A stretch of DNA of 64,000 nt from Bacillota bacterium. GTDB taxonomy: Bacteria; Bacillota; Clostridia; Acetivibrionales; DTU013. Shown one piece after another: positions 32,737-40,953 of the stretch (the stretch's first letter is position 1; every line of letters starts with the position of its first letter). A program made the position numbers and the translations under genes. The notes below the pieces were generated by a model. It ran no database searches and had not been told where the DNA came from. It saw only the letters and a program-made list of their open reading frames with translations. The stretch covers positions 13,931 to 77,930 of the forward strand of contig JAEZYU010000034.1 of NCBI GenBank assembly GCA_023418915.1. The letters run 5' to 3'.

Positions 32737-33066
32737 TGTGCTGAGAAATATTATGTGTAGACTGCTTATTTTTTCAAGTAGAGGGATAAATTATATAGAT
32801 GTGCAGGCTAATAATGCAACAAAGCCTTGGGTTATGTATCCTAATAGCACATAAAATGCCGATTATTGCCCTGATGTTACCCAATTAGTTGAAAAATCAA
32901 GCAGTAGGCAAGCCATGAACAGAGAACTACCCCATTAATTGAAAAATCAAGCAGTAGGCAAGCCATGAATAGAGAACTACCCCATTAATTGAAAAATCAA
33001 GCAGCCAGTCTAGTCATAACCTAAAAATCACCCTACATTAAACTATATAGAAGTGTTTACTTGACT
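32737..33066. repeat. Gene-free stretch with 50-bp tandem repeat (2.5 copies at 32880-33010)
   Basis: CCCATTAATTGAAAAATCAA followed by GCAGTAGGCAAGCCATGAA recurs at 32891, 32941 and 32991 with a period of 50 bp. The flanks are AT-rich with no open frame of note. Confidence 0.85.
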
Positions 33067-33511
33067 ATAACGATGCGAATGATGTCCCCCACCTCTTTGC
33101 GTCTTTTCAACCTTCAGGCTGAAAAACGCCAATACGTCTTTTCAACCTTCAGGTTGAAAAACGCTATGTGGCGGGTACCGATTGCCTTTCAGATATTTTC
33201 TTTCGATTAATCAAAAGAAAACGATGCGAGCATATCTCCCACAAGGGACGCATAGGCGAGCAGCAAGCCTTGCTTGCGACCAGCCCGGATGCATAGGCGA
33301 GCAGCAAGCCTTGCTTGCGACCAGCCCGGACGCATAGGCGAGCAGCAAGCCTTACTTGCGACCAGCCCGGACGCACAGGCGAGCAGCAAGCCTTGCTTGC
33401 GACCAGCCCCGTTGAAATGCGCAGTGGTAAGAAAAATTTTCTACTAATCGCAATTTACGAAGTAAATTATCGCCTAATCGAAAAATTTTCTTTGAACGAT
33501 GCGTTATTACG
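33067..33511 (+). mobile_element. Full-length copy of the dispersed modular repeat element (about 445 bp, non-coding)
   Basis: In order, the element contains the following. A left end (ATAACGATGCGAATGATG, CCCCCACCTCTTTGCGTC). Two 35-bp units with a CAACCTTCAGGTTG hairpin and GAAAAACGC (33110-33168). A core with GTGGCGGGTACCGATT (33169-33184) and a TTTCTTTCGATTAATC segment. Four 41-bp units at 33247-33410 carrying the GCAAGCCTTGCTTGC hairpin. A GTTGAAATGCGCAGTGGTAAG segment in two parts and a right end (TTTCTTTGAACGATGCG, TTATTA). The termini ATAACG and CGTTAT are inverted repeats, and AACGATGCG is present as a direct repeat at both ends. It carries no open frame of its own. Partial copies occur at least nine more times in the window. 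Confidence 0.8.
33247..33410 (+). repeat. 41-bp tandem hairpin repeat, four copies, inside the modular element
   Basis: Units begin at 33247, 33288, 33329 and 33370, each with GCGAGCAGCAAGCC, TTGCTTGCGACCAGCCC and GCATAG. GCAAG and CTTGC form a small stem in each unit. A related 42-43 bp array occurs at 63603-63705. Confidence 0.92.
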
Positions 33512-33816
33512 CATTATAAAAGTGTAATATATCTGGCTGCTCAAAAAATCAAGTAAGGAGAGGATATTTGTATAATAACTATAGTATAATTAGTTAAATA
33601 GAATCATAATAACACATATACCATAATTATGTAAATTTTACTCTCTCCAAACTTGAATTTTTGAGCAAAAACTGTGGTTGTGTTGGTTGCGGTAAGAAAT
33701 TTGCAACAACTTTTGCAGTCTGAATCAGTCGCCCGGTATTGGGTTAGATAATGTAATGCAACAGTTTCAATGCAGTTAAAAAAATTTGTTGAAAATTTGT
33801 TGAAATTTTGGTTAAT

Positions 33817-35160
33817 TGAAAAAGTAAATTCCACTTTGCAAGAGTAAATTCCATAGGAATCCCTATCGTTGATTCAATCTGTGTTTATTTAGATTGAAAA
33901 CAATTTATTTTAATGCTTCTTGATCATTAGTAGGTTAAATATTAATTACAGGAGCAAAACCTACCGTATTTTAGGGTACAGCAAACTAGGCGTGAAATGT
34001 TAGCTGACTTTTTGCAAGAGTAAATTCCACCCCGGTTTGTGATGCCTTTATGAAGTTATGGCAGGTGGTGCCTCTGGTGTTTTAGTAGGGATGGATTTAG
34101 AGTAACCTTATCGGGTTGGATAAGTTCTAAGTTCATCCTTCTTAAAATGTCTTCTCATAGAGCGAGGCAAAGATTGCATATGGTGTCTTATCGCCGAGAT
34201 TTGGTCGCCCATAGGAGTTAATGTGATTCATCATAAGGGTTATGTCCTTTTGGGTAAACGTATCGAGCGAAGTTCCCTTGGGGATGATGCGCCGGATAAA
34301 AGTATGGTCGTTCTCAACAGCCCCCTTCTGGTAGTCAGCCTGTGGATCGCAGTAAAATACACGCACTCTCTGATTACCCTGCAAATCGGTCAATAGCAGA
34401 TGGATTGGAAAATTCACTTCCATTATCTCCAAGTAGTACTTTAAATAACTCACGGAAAATATCAGGGTTGAGTTCCAGATAGAGTCTATTAAAGATATCC
34501 AAAACAGACTGTGACGTGTTTGCATTCCTTATGAATGCAAGCATAAGCTGAGGTGCGGTAAAATGTAGCGTCAGTAAAACCTTACCTCCCTTCTTGCCCT
34601 CAACTGAACCCATTTCAACTATGGGGAGACCTGGATTATCTGTCATGAACTCTAAGAGATCCTGGTAAGTGTGACCGATACGGCATTTTTTATCGACCTT
34701 GAAAGAATCCTCTTTTTTACGTTTTCCCATGCGTACGACACAAGGTATATCGATGTTCCGTGCCGTAAAAATGCCATCATCCACGTAATTGTAAAGAGAG
34801 CGTTCATTGAGCACAATCTCATCTACATGGTTTACACATATGTGCTGGAGCGATTGACCCTTCATGAGCAGAGGGCAAAACCTTGGGACTCTGTCCCAAA
34901 CCCTGTCCTCGCTGAAAGGCAGCCGGTCTGTTATGAGACAGACCGTTGGCAAAAGGATATATATGTAATGGATGTAAAGGGTCTTCGGCTCGCCTGCGAT
35001 GAGCGGGCAGAAACCGCCCGCCCTTGACATACACGGGTATCGTGGGCGAATATCACATAATGCAAATATTTGCAAAAGTAACTTCCATGTTTCCCATTCG
35101 CCTTAATTTGCAGAACTAAATTCCACTACCCGTGGAATTGGGGTGAAATTTACTTTTTCA
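33817..35160. mobile_element. Decayed IS30-like insertion sequence
   Basis: TGAAAAAGTAAATTCCAC at 33817-33834 is matched 17/18 by its reverse complement at 35143-35160. These could be terminal inverted repeats of a 1.34-kb element enclosing a broken transposase on the minus strand. A second left-end candidate, GAGTAAATTCCACCCC near 34018-34033, fits the right end as well and would give a 1.15-kb element, closer to usual IS30 size. Further TTTGCAA-AGTAA-TTCC motifs at 33836, 35069 and 35107 may be transposase-binding repeats or nested ends. No clear target duplication is seen. Confidence 0.65.
34142..34900 (-). pseudogene. IS30-family transposase, frameshifted and N-terminally truncated
   Basis: Two overlapping minus-strand frames together make an IS30-type DDE transposase. 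The upstream part reads KGQSLQHICVNHVDEI, NERSLYNYVDDGIF, TARNIDIPCVVRM and GDNGSEFSNPSAI. The downstream part reads GNQRVRVFYCDP, QKGAVENDHTFIRRIIPKG and MNHINSYGRP. A single-base shift near 34385 separates them, right after the second catalytic Asp (GDNGSEF). The N-terminal helix-turn-helix region is missing or unrecognisable beyond about 34900. It is inactive as it stands. Confidence 0.8.
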
Positions 35161-35202
35161 TATGAGTCAACCTTAATAACTGTTTTTTGCAAAAATCAAT
35201 TA

Positions 35203-35231
35203 TTGCACAGGAAAGAAATTTATATTATACT
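35203..35231 (+). promoter_or_regulatory. Possible promoter of bcd-etfBA
   Basis: TTGCAC (35203-35208) and TATACT (35226-35231) are spaced 17 bp apart, 125 bp before the bcd start. The position, in the IS-to-gene gap, is reasonable; the -35 box is weak. Confidence 0.35.
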
Positions 35232-35355
35232 TTAAATATCTGATTTTATTACCAGATAATATTAGTAAATACTAAAACAATGTCATTGTCGGGCTGTTTG
35301 CTGAATAAATTAAAGGACAGTTATATTAAGGCCCAGAGGAAAAGGAGTGTGTTTA

Positions 35356-36510
35356 ATGGATTATTTCCTGACCGAAGAACAACAGATGATTAAAGAGCTG
35401 GCTTCAAAAATCGCCGATGAAAAGATAGCACCGGTTGCGATCCAGTATGATGAAGAAGGAAAGTTTCCGCATGATATAATCAAGGTTCTGGCTGATTCGG
35501 ATCTTTGCGGAGTTTACATACCGGAGGAGTACGGCGGACTGGGCGGCGGTGTTTTTGAAATGTCACTGGTCGTGGAGGAGCTGAGCAGGGCTTGCGGTGG
35601 TATTTCACTGGCGTTTGCAGGAACTGGGCTCGGTACATTCCCAATCATTCTTTTTGGAAATGAAGAGCAGAAGCAAAAATACCTTCCCGATATAGCAGCA
35701 GGCAAAAAACTGGCAGCTTTCGGGCTGACTGAGGCCGATGCGGGCAGTGATGCCGCCGGTATAAGGACCACAGCAGTGCTTGACGGCGATGAGTATGTAC
35801 TCAATGGAACAAAGCAATGGATCACAAACGGCGAAGAAGCTGATGTGTTTACTGTTATAGCGTGCACAAACAGAAGCAAGGGCGCCAGAGGGTTCTCAGC
35901 ATTCATCGTTGAGAAGGGTACTCCGGGCTTCTCTTTTGGTAAAAAAGAAAACAAAATGGGAATCAGAGCATCCTGCACAAGCGAGCTCGTATTTGATAAC
36001 TGCAGGATACCAAAGGGAAACCTGCTTTCCAGAGAAGGAATGGGCTTCATAGTTGCGATGAAGACTCTTGACAGGACCAGACCAGGCGTTGCAGCCCAGG
36101 CTCTGGGCATAGCCCAGGGAGCCTTTGATGAAGCTGTCAAGTATTCAAAGCAGAGAGTTCAGTTCAATCAACCCATATCATCATTCCAGGCTGTCCAGCA
36201 TATGATGGCTGATATGGCAATCCAGCTGGAGGCGGCAAGAGCTCTCGTTTATCAGACGTGTCGCTTTATCGACAGCGGCTCGAAGGATTTCTCAAAGGAA
36301 TCTGCCATGTGCAAGGTGTTTGCATCGGATACGGCAATGAAGGTGACGACAGATGCGGTGCAGATCCTTGGCGGTTATGGCTATATGAAGGAATATCCTG
36401 TTGAGAAGAGGATGCGAGACGCCAAGATAACACAGATATATGAAGGTACGAACCAGATCCAGAGAAATGTCATAGGGTTGGAGCTTATAAAGGAATCGTC
36501 AAAAAAATAA
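35356..36510 (+). CDS. bcd: Butyryl-CoA dehydrogenase-type acyl-CoA dehydrogenase
   Basis: A 384-aa FAD-dependent acyl-CoA dehydrogenase of normal length. The N-terminal DYFLTEEQQMIKEL, GLTEADAGSDAAG, KQWITNGEEADVF and the C-terminal RDAKITQIYEGTNQIQR (containing the catalytic Glu) are all present. With EtfB and EtfA directly downstream it should form the Bcd-Etf complex. That complex reduces crotonyl-CoA or another enoyl-CoA with NADH and can bifurcate electrons to ferredoxin. The start follows AAAGGAG at 35341. The other butyrate genes (crt, hbd, thl) are not in the window, so the enoyl-CoA substrate is not certain. Confidence 0.9.
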   Translation: MDYFLTEEQQMIKELASKIADEKIAPVAIQYDEEGKFPHDIIKVLADSDLCGVYIPEEYGGLGGGVFEMSLVVEELSRACGGISLAFAGTGLGTFPIILFGNEEQKQKYLPDIAAGKKLAAFGLTEADAGSDAAGIRTTAVLDGDEYVLNGTKQWITNGEEADVFTVIACTNRSKGARGFSAFIVEKGTPGFSFGKKENKMGIRASCTSELVFDNCRIPKGNLLSREGMGFIVAMKTLDRTRPGVAAQALGIAQGAFDEAVKYSKQRVQFNQPISSFQAVQHMMADMAIQLEAARALVYQTCRFIDSGSKDFSKESAMCKVFASDTAMKVTTDAVQILGGYGYMKEYPVEKRMRDAKITQIYEGTNQIQRNVIGLELIKESSKK

Positions 36511-36526
36511 CAAGACACTGTATAAT

Positions 36527-36550
36527 GGCTTCAGTATCCGTACTGAAGCC
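36527..36550 (+). other. Perfect hairpin between bcd and etfB
   Basis: GGCTTCAGTA (36527-36536) and TACTGAAGCC (36541-36550) form a 10-bp stem with loop TCCG, followed by GTTATTGAG. The weak T-run argues for an mRNA-stabilising or partially attenuating hairpin rather than a full terminator. It lies in the 174-bp gap within an otherwise continuous operon. Confidence 0.6.
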
Positions 36551-36684
36551 GTTATTGAGTTTCTCACAAGCGTCGGACTGTGATGTAGCGTATTGCTGTA
36601 AGGTAAAGAGGCACATTCTTTTGCAGCCTGCCGGTACATGCAGCTGCGGCGCTTGAATCAAAGCAACGGGGAGCGGATAATTAG

Positions 36685-37482
36685 ATGAATATAGTTGTAT
36701 GCGTAAAACAGGTTCCTGGTACAACGGAAGTAAAAATGAATAAAGAGACAAATACCATCATCCGTGAGGGTGTTGAATCCATTATCAATCCATTTGACAC
36801 ATATGCTGTCGAGGAAGGCTTGAGGATCAAGGAGAAGATGGGAGGCAAGGTAACTGCATTGAGTATGGGTATACCATCAGTTGCAGATCTTTTAAAGAGC
36901 ACAATAGGCCTTGGTGTAGACGATGCAGTACTGCTCAGCGACAGGGCTTTTGCCGGAGCCGACACGCTTGCGACTGCTTATGCGCTTTCGATGGGTGTCA
37001 AAAAGATAGGCGGCATCGATCTTGTGATTTGCGGAAAACAGGCAACTGACGGAGACACTGCTCAGGTAGGACCGAGCCTTGCAGAGAAGCTTGGCTGGCC
37101 TCACACAACATATGTAAAAAAAATAGAGGAAATTGGAGAAGGCTTCATCAGATGCCAGAGAATGACCGAGGACGGGTATGAGGTGATAGAAATACCTCTT
37201 CCGGCAGTCATTACAGTCGTCAAGGAAATAAATGAACCAAGGCTTCCATCCATTAAAAACATGATGAGAGCAAAGAAGGCTGTTGTAAATGTCTGGACAG
37301 CCGATGACATAGATGCCGATAAGGATCTTTGCGGATTGAAGGGCTCGCCTACGCAGGTTGTCAAGACGTTTGTTCCTGTACACGAGATCAACAGTGAGAT
37401 GATTGAGGGCGATGCTGCGGAACAGGCACAAAAGCTCGCAGAAAAACTGATGTCGATGCAGTTCCCCGTTTGCGGGCAATAG
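36685..37482 (+). CDS. etfB: Electron transfer flavoprotein beta subunit
   Basis: This 265-aa EtfB begins MNIVVCVKQVPGTTEVKM and contains CGKQATDGDTAQVGP and EINEPRLPSIKNMMRAKK, typical of the subunit that holds AMP or, in bifurcating complexes, the FAD that takes electrons from NADH. Gene order bcd-etfB-etfA is that of Clostridia. Whether it bifurcates needs the NADH/FAD contact residues to be compared. Confidence 0.93.
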   Translation: MNIVVCVKQVPGTTEVKMNKETNTIIREGVESIINPFDTYAVEEGLRIKEKMGGKVTALSMGIPSVADLLKSTIGLGVDDAVLLSDRAFAGADTLATAYALSMGVKKIGGIDLVICGKQATDGDTAQVGPSLAEKLGWPHTTYVKKIEEIGEGFIRCQRMTEDGYEVIEIPLPAVITVVKEINEPRLPSIKNMMRAKKAVVNVWTADDIDADKDLCGLKGSPTQVVKTFVPVHEINSEMIEGDAAEQAQKLAEKLMSMQFPVCGQ

Positions 37483-37530
37483 AGGCATTCTGTCGGGTCA
37501 TTATCAGAACATATTTTGGAGGTTATTACA

Positions 37531-38724
37531 ATGTCCAGCATAAAAATTTTACTAGAAAAATGTTATGGCTGCGGGATGTGCCAGGGAGCGTGTCCGTTCA
37601 ATGCCATTGGTATAGTCGATAAAAAGGCTGTGATACAGGACAATTGCACGCTCTGTGGAGCCTGTGTATCATCGTGCAAGTTTAAGGCTATTGAGTTCAT
37701 AAAGGATGAGGCAGGTGCTGACATCGACATCTCGCTTTACAAGGACGTTTGGGTATTTGGAGAGCAGAAGAACGGAGAAATTGCCAATGTGGCGCTGGAA
37801 CTGCTGGGTGAAGGAAGGAAGCTGGCAGATCAGCTTAATGTAAAACTGGCAGCAGTCCTCATGGGGCAGGATATGGAAGCGGCGGCAAAAAAGCTCATTT
37901 CATTTGGCGCAGATGAGGTGTACATGGTAGACCATCCTTCATTGAAGCATTTCAATGACGAATCATATGCAGATATTTTTGTACAGCTCATCGGCAAATA
38001 TAAGCCGGAGATCGTTCTTATGGGCGCTACGACTTACGGACGCTCACTTGGCCCGAGAGTGGCATCACGGCTGAATACAGGATTGACTGCAGACTGCACG
38101 AAGCTGGAAATAGATATGGAGAAAAGATTGCTGCTGCAGACTCGTCCAGCCTTCGGAGGGAATCTGATGGCAACCATTATATGCCCGAACCACAGGCCTC
38201 AGATGTCTACGGTAAGGCCGAAGGTTATGAAAGCTCCGGAACCTGATCTTTCGAGAAACGGAGAGATTGTCAAGCCCGATGTCGTCATACCTGAAGATGT
38301 GAAAGTCAAGGTAATTGATGCTGTGTCGACCCTTTGCGAAAAGGTTAACCTCACAGAGGCGGATATTATAGTATCCGGTGGCAGAGGACTGGGCGATCCA
38401 AAGAACTTTGTACTGGTCGAGGAACTGGCTGGTGTGCTGGGCGGAGCAGTAGGTGCATCACGTGCGACTGTTGATGCCGGCTGGGTAGATTACAGCCATC
38501 AGGTCGGTCAGACCGGAAAGACCGTCGGACCAAAGGTTTACTTTGCATGCGGCATATCAGGGGCAGTGCAGCATCTTGTAGGTATGTCATCCTCGGATAC
38601 GATCATTGCCATAAACAAGGATCCGGAGGCTCCCATTTTCAAGACGGCGACGATAGGCATCGTCGGAGATGTGCTTGAAGTGCTGCCAGCGTTGATTTCA
38701 GAGTTTAAAAAGAGGCTTGGCTGA
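37531..38724 (+). CDS. etfA: Electron transfer flavoprotein alpha subunit with N-terminal ferredoxin domain
   Basis: A 397-aa EtfA. The first 65 residues are a two-cluster ferredoxin domain: CYGCGMCQGACP and CTLCGACVSSCK, eight cysteines in the [4Fe-4S] pattern. The usual EtfA domains follow, ending in the FAD site (GRGLGDPKNF, GASRATVDAGW, HQVGQTGKTVGP, YFACGISGAVQHLVGM). Most EtfA proteins are about 320-340 aa and lack the clusters. Cluster-bearing forms are known from bifurcating Etfs such as the caffeyl-CoA reductase of Acetobacterium. The start at 37531 follows TTTTGGAGG. Confidence 0.94.
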   Translation: MSSIKILLEKCYGCGMCQGACPFNAIGIVDKKAVIQDNCTLCGACVSSCKFKAIEFIKDEAGADIDISLYKDVWVFGEQKNGEIANVALELLGEGRKLADQLNVKLAAVLMGQDMEAAAKKLISFGADEVYMVDHPSLKHFNDESYADIFVQLIGKYKPEIVLMGATTYGRSLGPRVASRLNTGLTADCTKLEIDMEKRLLLQTRPAFGGNLMATIICPNHRPQMSTVRPKVMKAPEPDLSRNGEIVKPDVVIPEDVKVKVIDAVSTLCEKVNLTEADIIVSGGRGLGDPKNFVLVEELAGVLGGAVGASRATVDAGWVDYSHQVGQTGKTVGPKVYFACGISGAVQHLVGMSSSDTIIAINKDPEAPIFKTATIGIVGDVLEVLPALISEFKKRLG

Positions 38725-38740
38725 GGCAGGAAAAATGGCA

Positions 38741-38912
38741 TGGCCGGTTCCCTGCATATGAGATGGGTTGCCGGCTGATGCCGAATTTATCATATGAAGT
38801 GGGTTGCCGGCTGATGCCGAATTTATCATATGAGATGGGTTGCCGGCTGATGCCGTATTTGACATATGAGGCCGGTTCCCTGCATATGAAGTGGGTTGCC
38901 GGCTGCTGTTGC
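38741..38912 (+). repeat. 36-bp tandem repeats downstream of etfA
   Basis: GGGTTGCCGGCTGATGCCG units begin at 38765, 38801 and 38837, with a partial fourth at 38893. They are joined by AATTTATCATATGA and flanked by two copies of GGCCGGTTCCCTGCATATGA. They fill the first half of the 468-bp gap after etfA. The remainder, to the ribosome binding site of the next gene, shows nothing recognisable. Confidence 0.88.
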
Positions 38913-39192
38913 ACTAGATATAGGGGCGAGCTGTACTGATTCATAATCAATTCTTAATTCTCAATTTTCACCAAACGATAAATTGTGCAGAAAGCACTTC
39001 AATTTAGCCAATTATTTATGTATACTTGATTATATATGAGGGGTCAGGTGTATCCCATCTTGTAGCTGGCAGCAGCCGTTCATGCTGAAATAAGCCTGGG
39101 CTCTGGTATTGATGTAACATTATTATACTGGTGTGTCTTTTGGTGTTTCGTTGTAGCAGCGAAGCAAGGGCATTTAATTAGGGGGAATTTTG

Positions 39193-40806
39193 GTGAAGAA
39201 GGTCAAGGTCAGTCTGTCAGTCATTTTTGTTGTTTCTATATTATTGTGTAGTACAACAGCAACTGCCTTATCAGCGAATAATCTGCCGACTGTGAGCAAT
39301 AGAGCCCAAAGCCAGGGGACAAAGGCTGGGACAGGTGCGCAATTGGACCGTCGAACCGAAGTGGGTATACAATTGGACCAACGAACCGGGGTGACTGCAC
39401 AAGTGGATCATCGGACCAAAGCAGGCGCACAAGCGGACAAGCAGGCCAGAACCGGCATGCAAAACGAGCCAGAGCAAAAGCCCAATAATGAACAGCAGAT
39501 CATCATAACAAAAATAATTAAGGATGATAAAACTGAGATTAAGAATGTCTGCCTGTCAGAGCTTGTTTTAGATCAGGAAGGCTGCACATATGAACCGGCC
39601 GATAGAAATGCTGCTTTCGCAATAAATAAGAATGTGGAGATAACTGCGAACAATGTGATCCTCATCAATGCAGTCATAACAGGGGACCTTTACATATATG
39701 CAGACAATATTGTTCTTCAGGATATTGTTGTCAAGGGTACAGTCCATATACGTCCATTATTGAATAAATCACTCAAGCTTGACAATGTCACTTTTGATAA
39801 TGTTGCGATAATAATGGATACCAGACTTGACGCTGATAATGGGACTGATGATGAACAAGAGCATGCCGGCGGCTTAAGTGACGGCAATGGCCATGTCGAT
39901 GGTGGTCAGGAGTCTGACAATAGCCCGGACTTCGACGTTGGGGAATCTTCCGACAATAAAAACGATGTACACGATAATATGCCGGAGGACGAGAACGTCA
40001 GCGAGGCTGAAGAAGTCACCGGTAAAGGCAAAGGGAAAAACAATGATGAAGGTGAAAAATCCGGATTGAATGATGGTAAAACCGGTAATATGAACGAAGA
40101 TAAAACCAATCAAAATATCGACAGTGGAGTTGGAAGCAATGGCGAAAATAAGGATGACGAAAATATTAACGATAAAGCTAGCGAAAGCACAGAAGTAAAA
40201 GCGTATCTGGAGCAAGCTGCCATTGATGATTATAGCAGCAATCTGGTCATCGTAAATAAAGCGAGAAGCCTTCCAACCAACTATAAGCCAAAGGATCTGG
40301 TCAGAGTTAATGTTCCGTACAGCGGAAGGTCTGAAGCAAGGTATTTAAGAAAGGAAGCATCGGAAGCACTGACCAGGCTTTTTATAAGTGCCAGAAGTGA
40401 AGGAGTTGACCTTTGGGCAGTATCAGGATTCAGATCATATGACCTTCAAAAGGTAGTTTTCGCTAAACACGCAGACATGATGGGAGTGAAAACGGCGGAA
40501 AGGGTCAGTGCAAAACCAGGACAGAGTGAGCATCAGACCGGACTTGCTATCGATATATCTTCACGGGCTATGAACTATACGCTTAACGAATCCTTCGAAA
40601 ATACCAACGAGGGAAAATGGCTTGCTGAGAATGCCGCAAAGTTTGGTTTTATACTCAGGTATCCAAAAGGAAAGGAAACGATCACAGGGTATGACTATGA
40701 GCCTTGGCACTTCCGATTTGTGGGGAAGGATATAGCAATCGATATTATGAAAAAGGGACTGACACTCGAAGAGTATTTCGGGCTGGCACAGGCTCAGCAA
40801 ACCTGA
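39193..40806 (+). CDS. Secreted VanY-like D-alanyl-D-alanine carboxypeptidase (M15B) with repeat-rich N-terminus
   Basis: A 537-aa exported protein. After a signal peptide come five imperfect 10-residue repeats (TGAQLDRRTE, VGIQLDQRTG, VTAQVDHRTK ...) and a beta-helix-like segment (NVILINAVITGDLYIYADN). A 125-residue Asp/Glu/Asn/Gly linker follows, then a C-terminal M15B domain (about 365-530) with SGFRSYD, SEHQTGLAIDIS and EPWHFRFVG carrying the zinc and catalytic residues. It would remove the terminal D-Ala of peptidoglycan stems. The GTG at 39193 fits the AGGGGG site better than the TTG at 39190. No vancomycin-resistance genes accompany it. Confidence 0.87.
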   Translation: MKKVKVSLSVIFVVSILLCSTTATALSANNLPTVSNRAQSQGTKAGTGAQLDRRTEVGIQLDQRTGVTAQVDHRTKAGAQADKQARTGMQNEPEQKPNNEQQIIITKIIKDDKTEIKNVCLSELVLDQEGCTYEPADRNAAFAINKNVEITANNVILINAVITGDLYIYADNIVLQDIVVKGTVHIRPLLNKSLKLDNVTFDNVAIIMDTRLDADNGTDDEQEHAGGLSDGNGHVDGGQESDNSPDFDVGESSDNKNDVHDNMPEDENVSEAEEVTGKGKGKNNDEGEKSGLNDGKTGNMNEDKTNQNIDSGVGSNGENKDDENINDKASESTEVKAYLEQAAIDDYSSNLVIVNKARSLPTNYKPKDLVRVNVPYSGRSEARYLRKEASEALTRLFISARSEGVDLWAVSGFRSYDLQKVVFAKHADMMGVKTAERVSAKPGQSEHQTGLAIDISSRAMNYTLNESFENTNEGKWLAENAAKFGFILRYPKGKETITGYDYEPWHFRFVGKDIAIDIMKKGLTLEEYFGLAQAQQT

Positions 40807-40822
40807 AAACGACAATAAATCA

Positions 40823-40854
40823 AAGAAGCTTCGGTAATCCGGAGCTTCTTTTAA
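40823..40854 (+). terminator. Intrinsic terminator after the VanY-like gene
   Basis: AAGAAGCTTCGG and CCGGAGCTTCTT form a 12-bp stem with loop TAAT, followed by TTTTA. Confidence 0.88.
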
Positions 40855-40907
40855 AATGCTTTCATCATCAGAGCTAATCTTATCTGAAATGCGGAGGATT
40901 CACGCCA

Positions 40908-40953
40908 GTCTTCCTAAAGCCCCCGCCTCTATAGGCGGCGGGAGTACGTCACT
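40908..40953. other. GC-rich hairpin resembling an IS200/IS605 end, or thpR terminator
   Basis: CCTAAAGCCCCCGCC then TCTATAGGCGGCGGGAG forms a strong stem. It strikes me as similar to the hairpins at the right ends of IS200/IS605 elements. No transposase or TnpB is present. It touches the 3' end of thpR, so it may instead serve as that gene's terminator, though the T-run is poor. Confidence 0.4.

Noticed and set aside
33247..33410. Small repetitive proteins read from the 41-bp array (open frames on both strands)
   Set aside because: The frames exist only because the repeat lacks stops; they have no ribosome binding site and shift between units.
33604..33834. 76-codon minus-strand frame next to the IS
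   Set aside because: Its start lies inside the IS terminal repeat and no family is recognisable. It could be a fragment of an older transposase, but I cannot support that.
39193..40806. Vancomycin-resistance cluster
   Set aside because: VanY-like peptidases are common wall enzymes, and no vanHAX, vanS or vanR genes accompany it.
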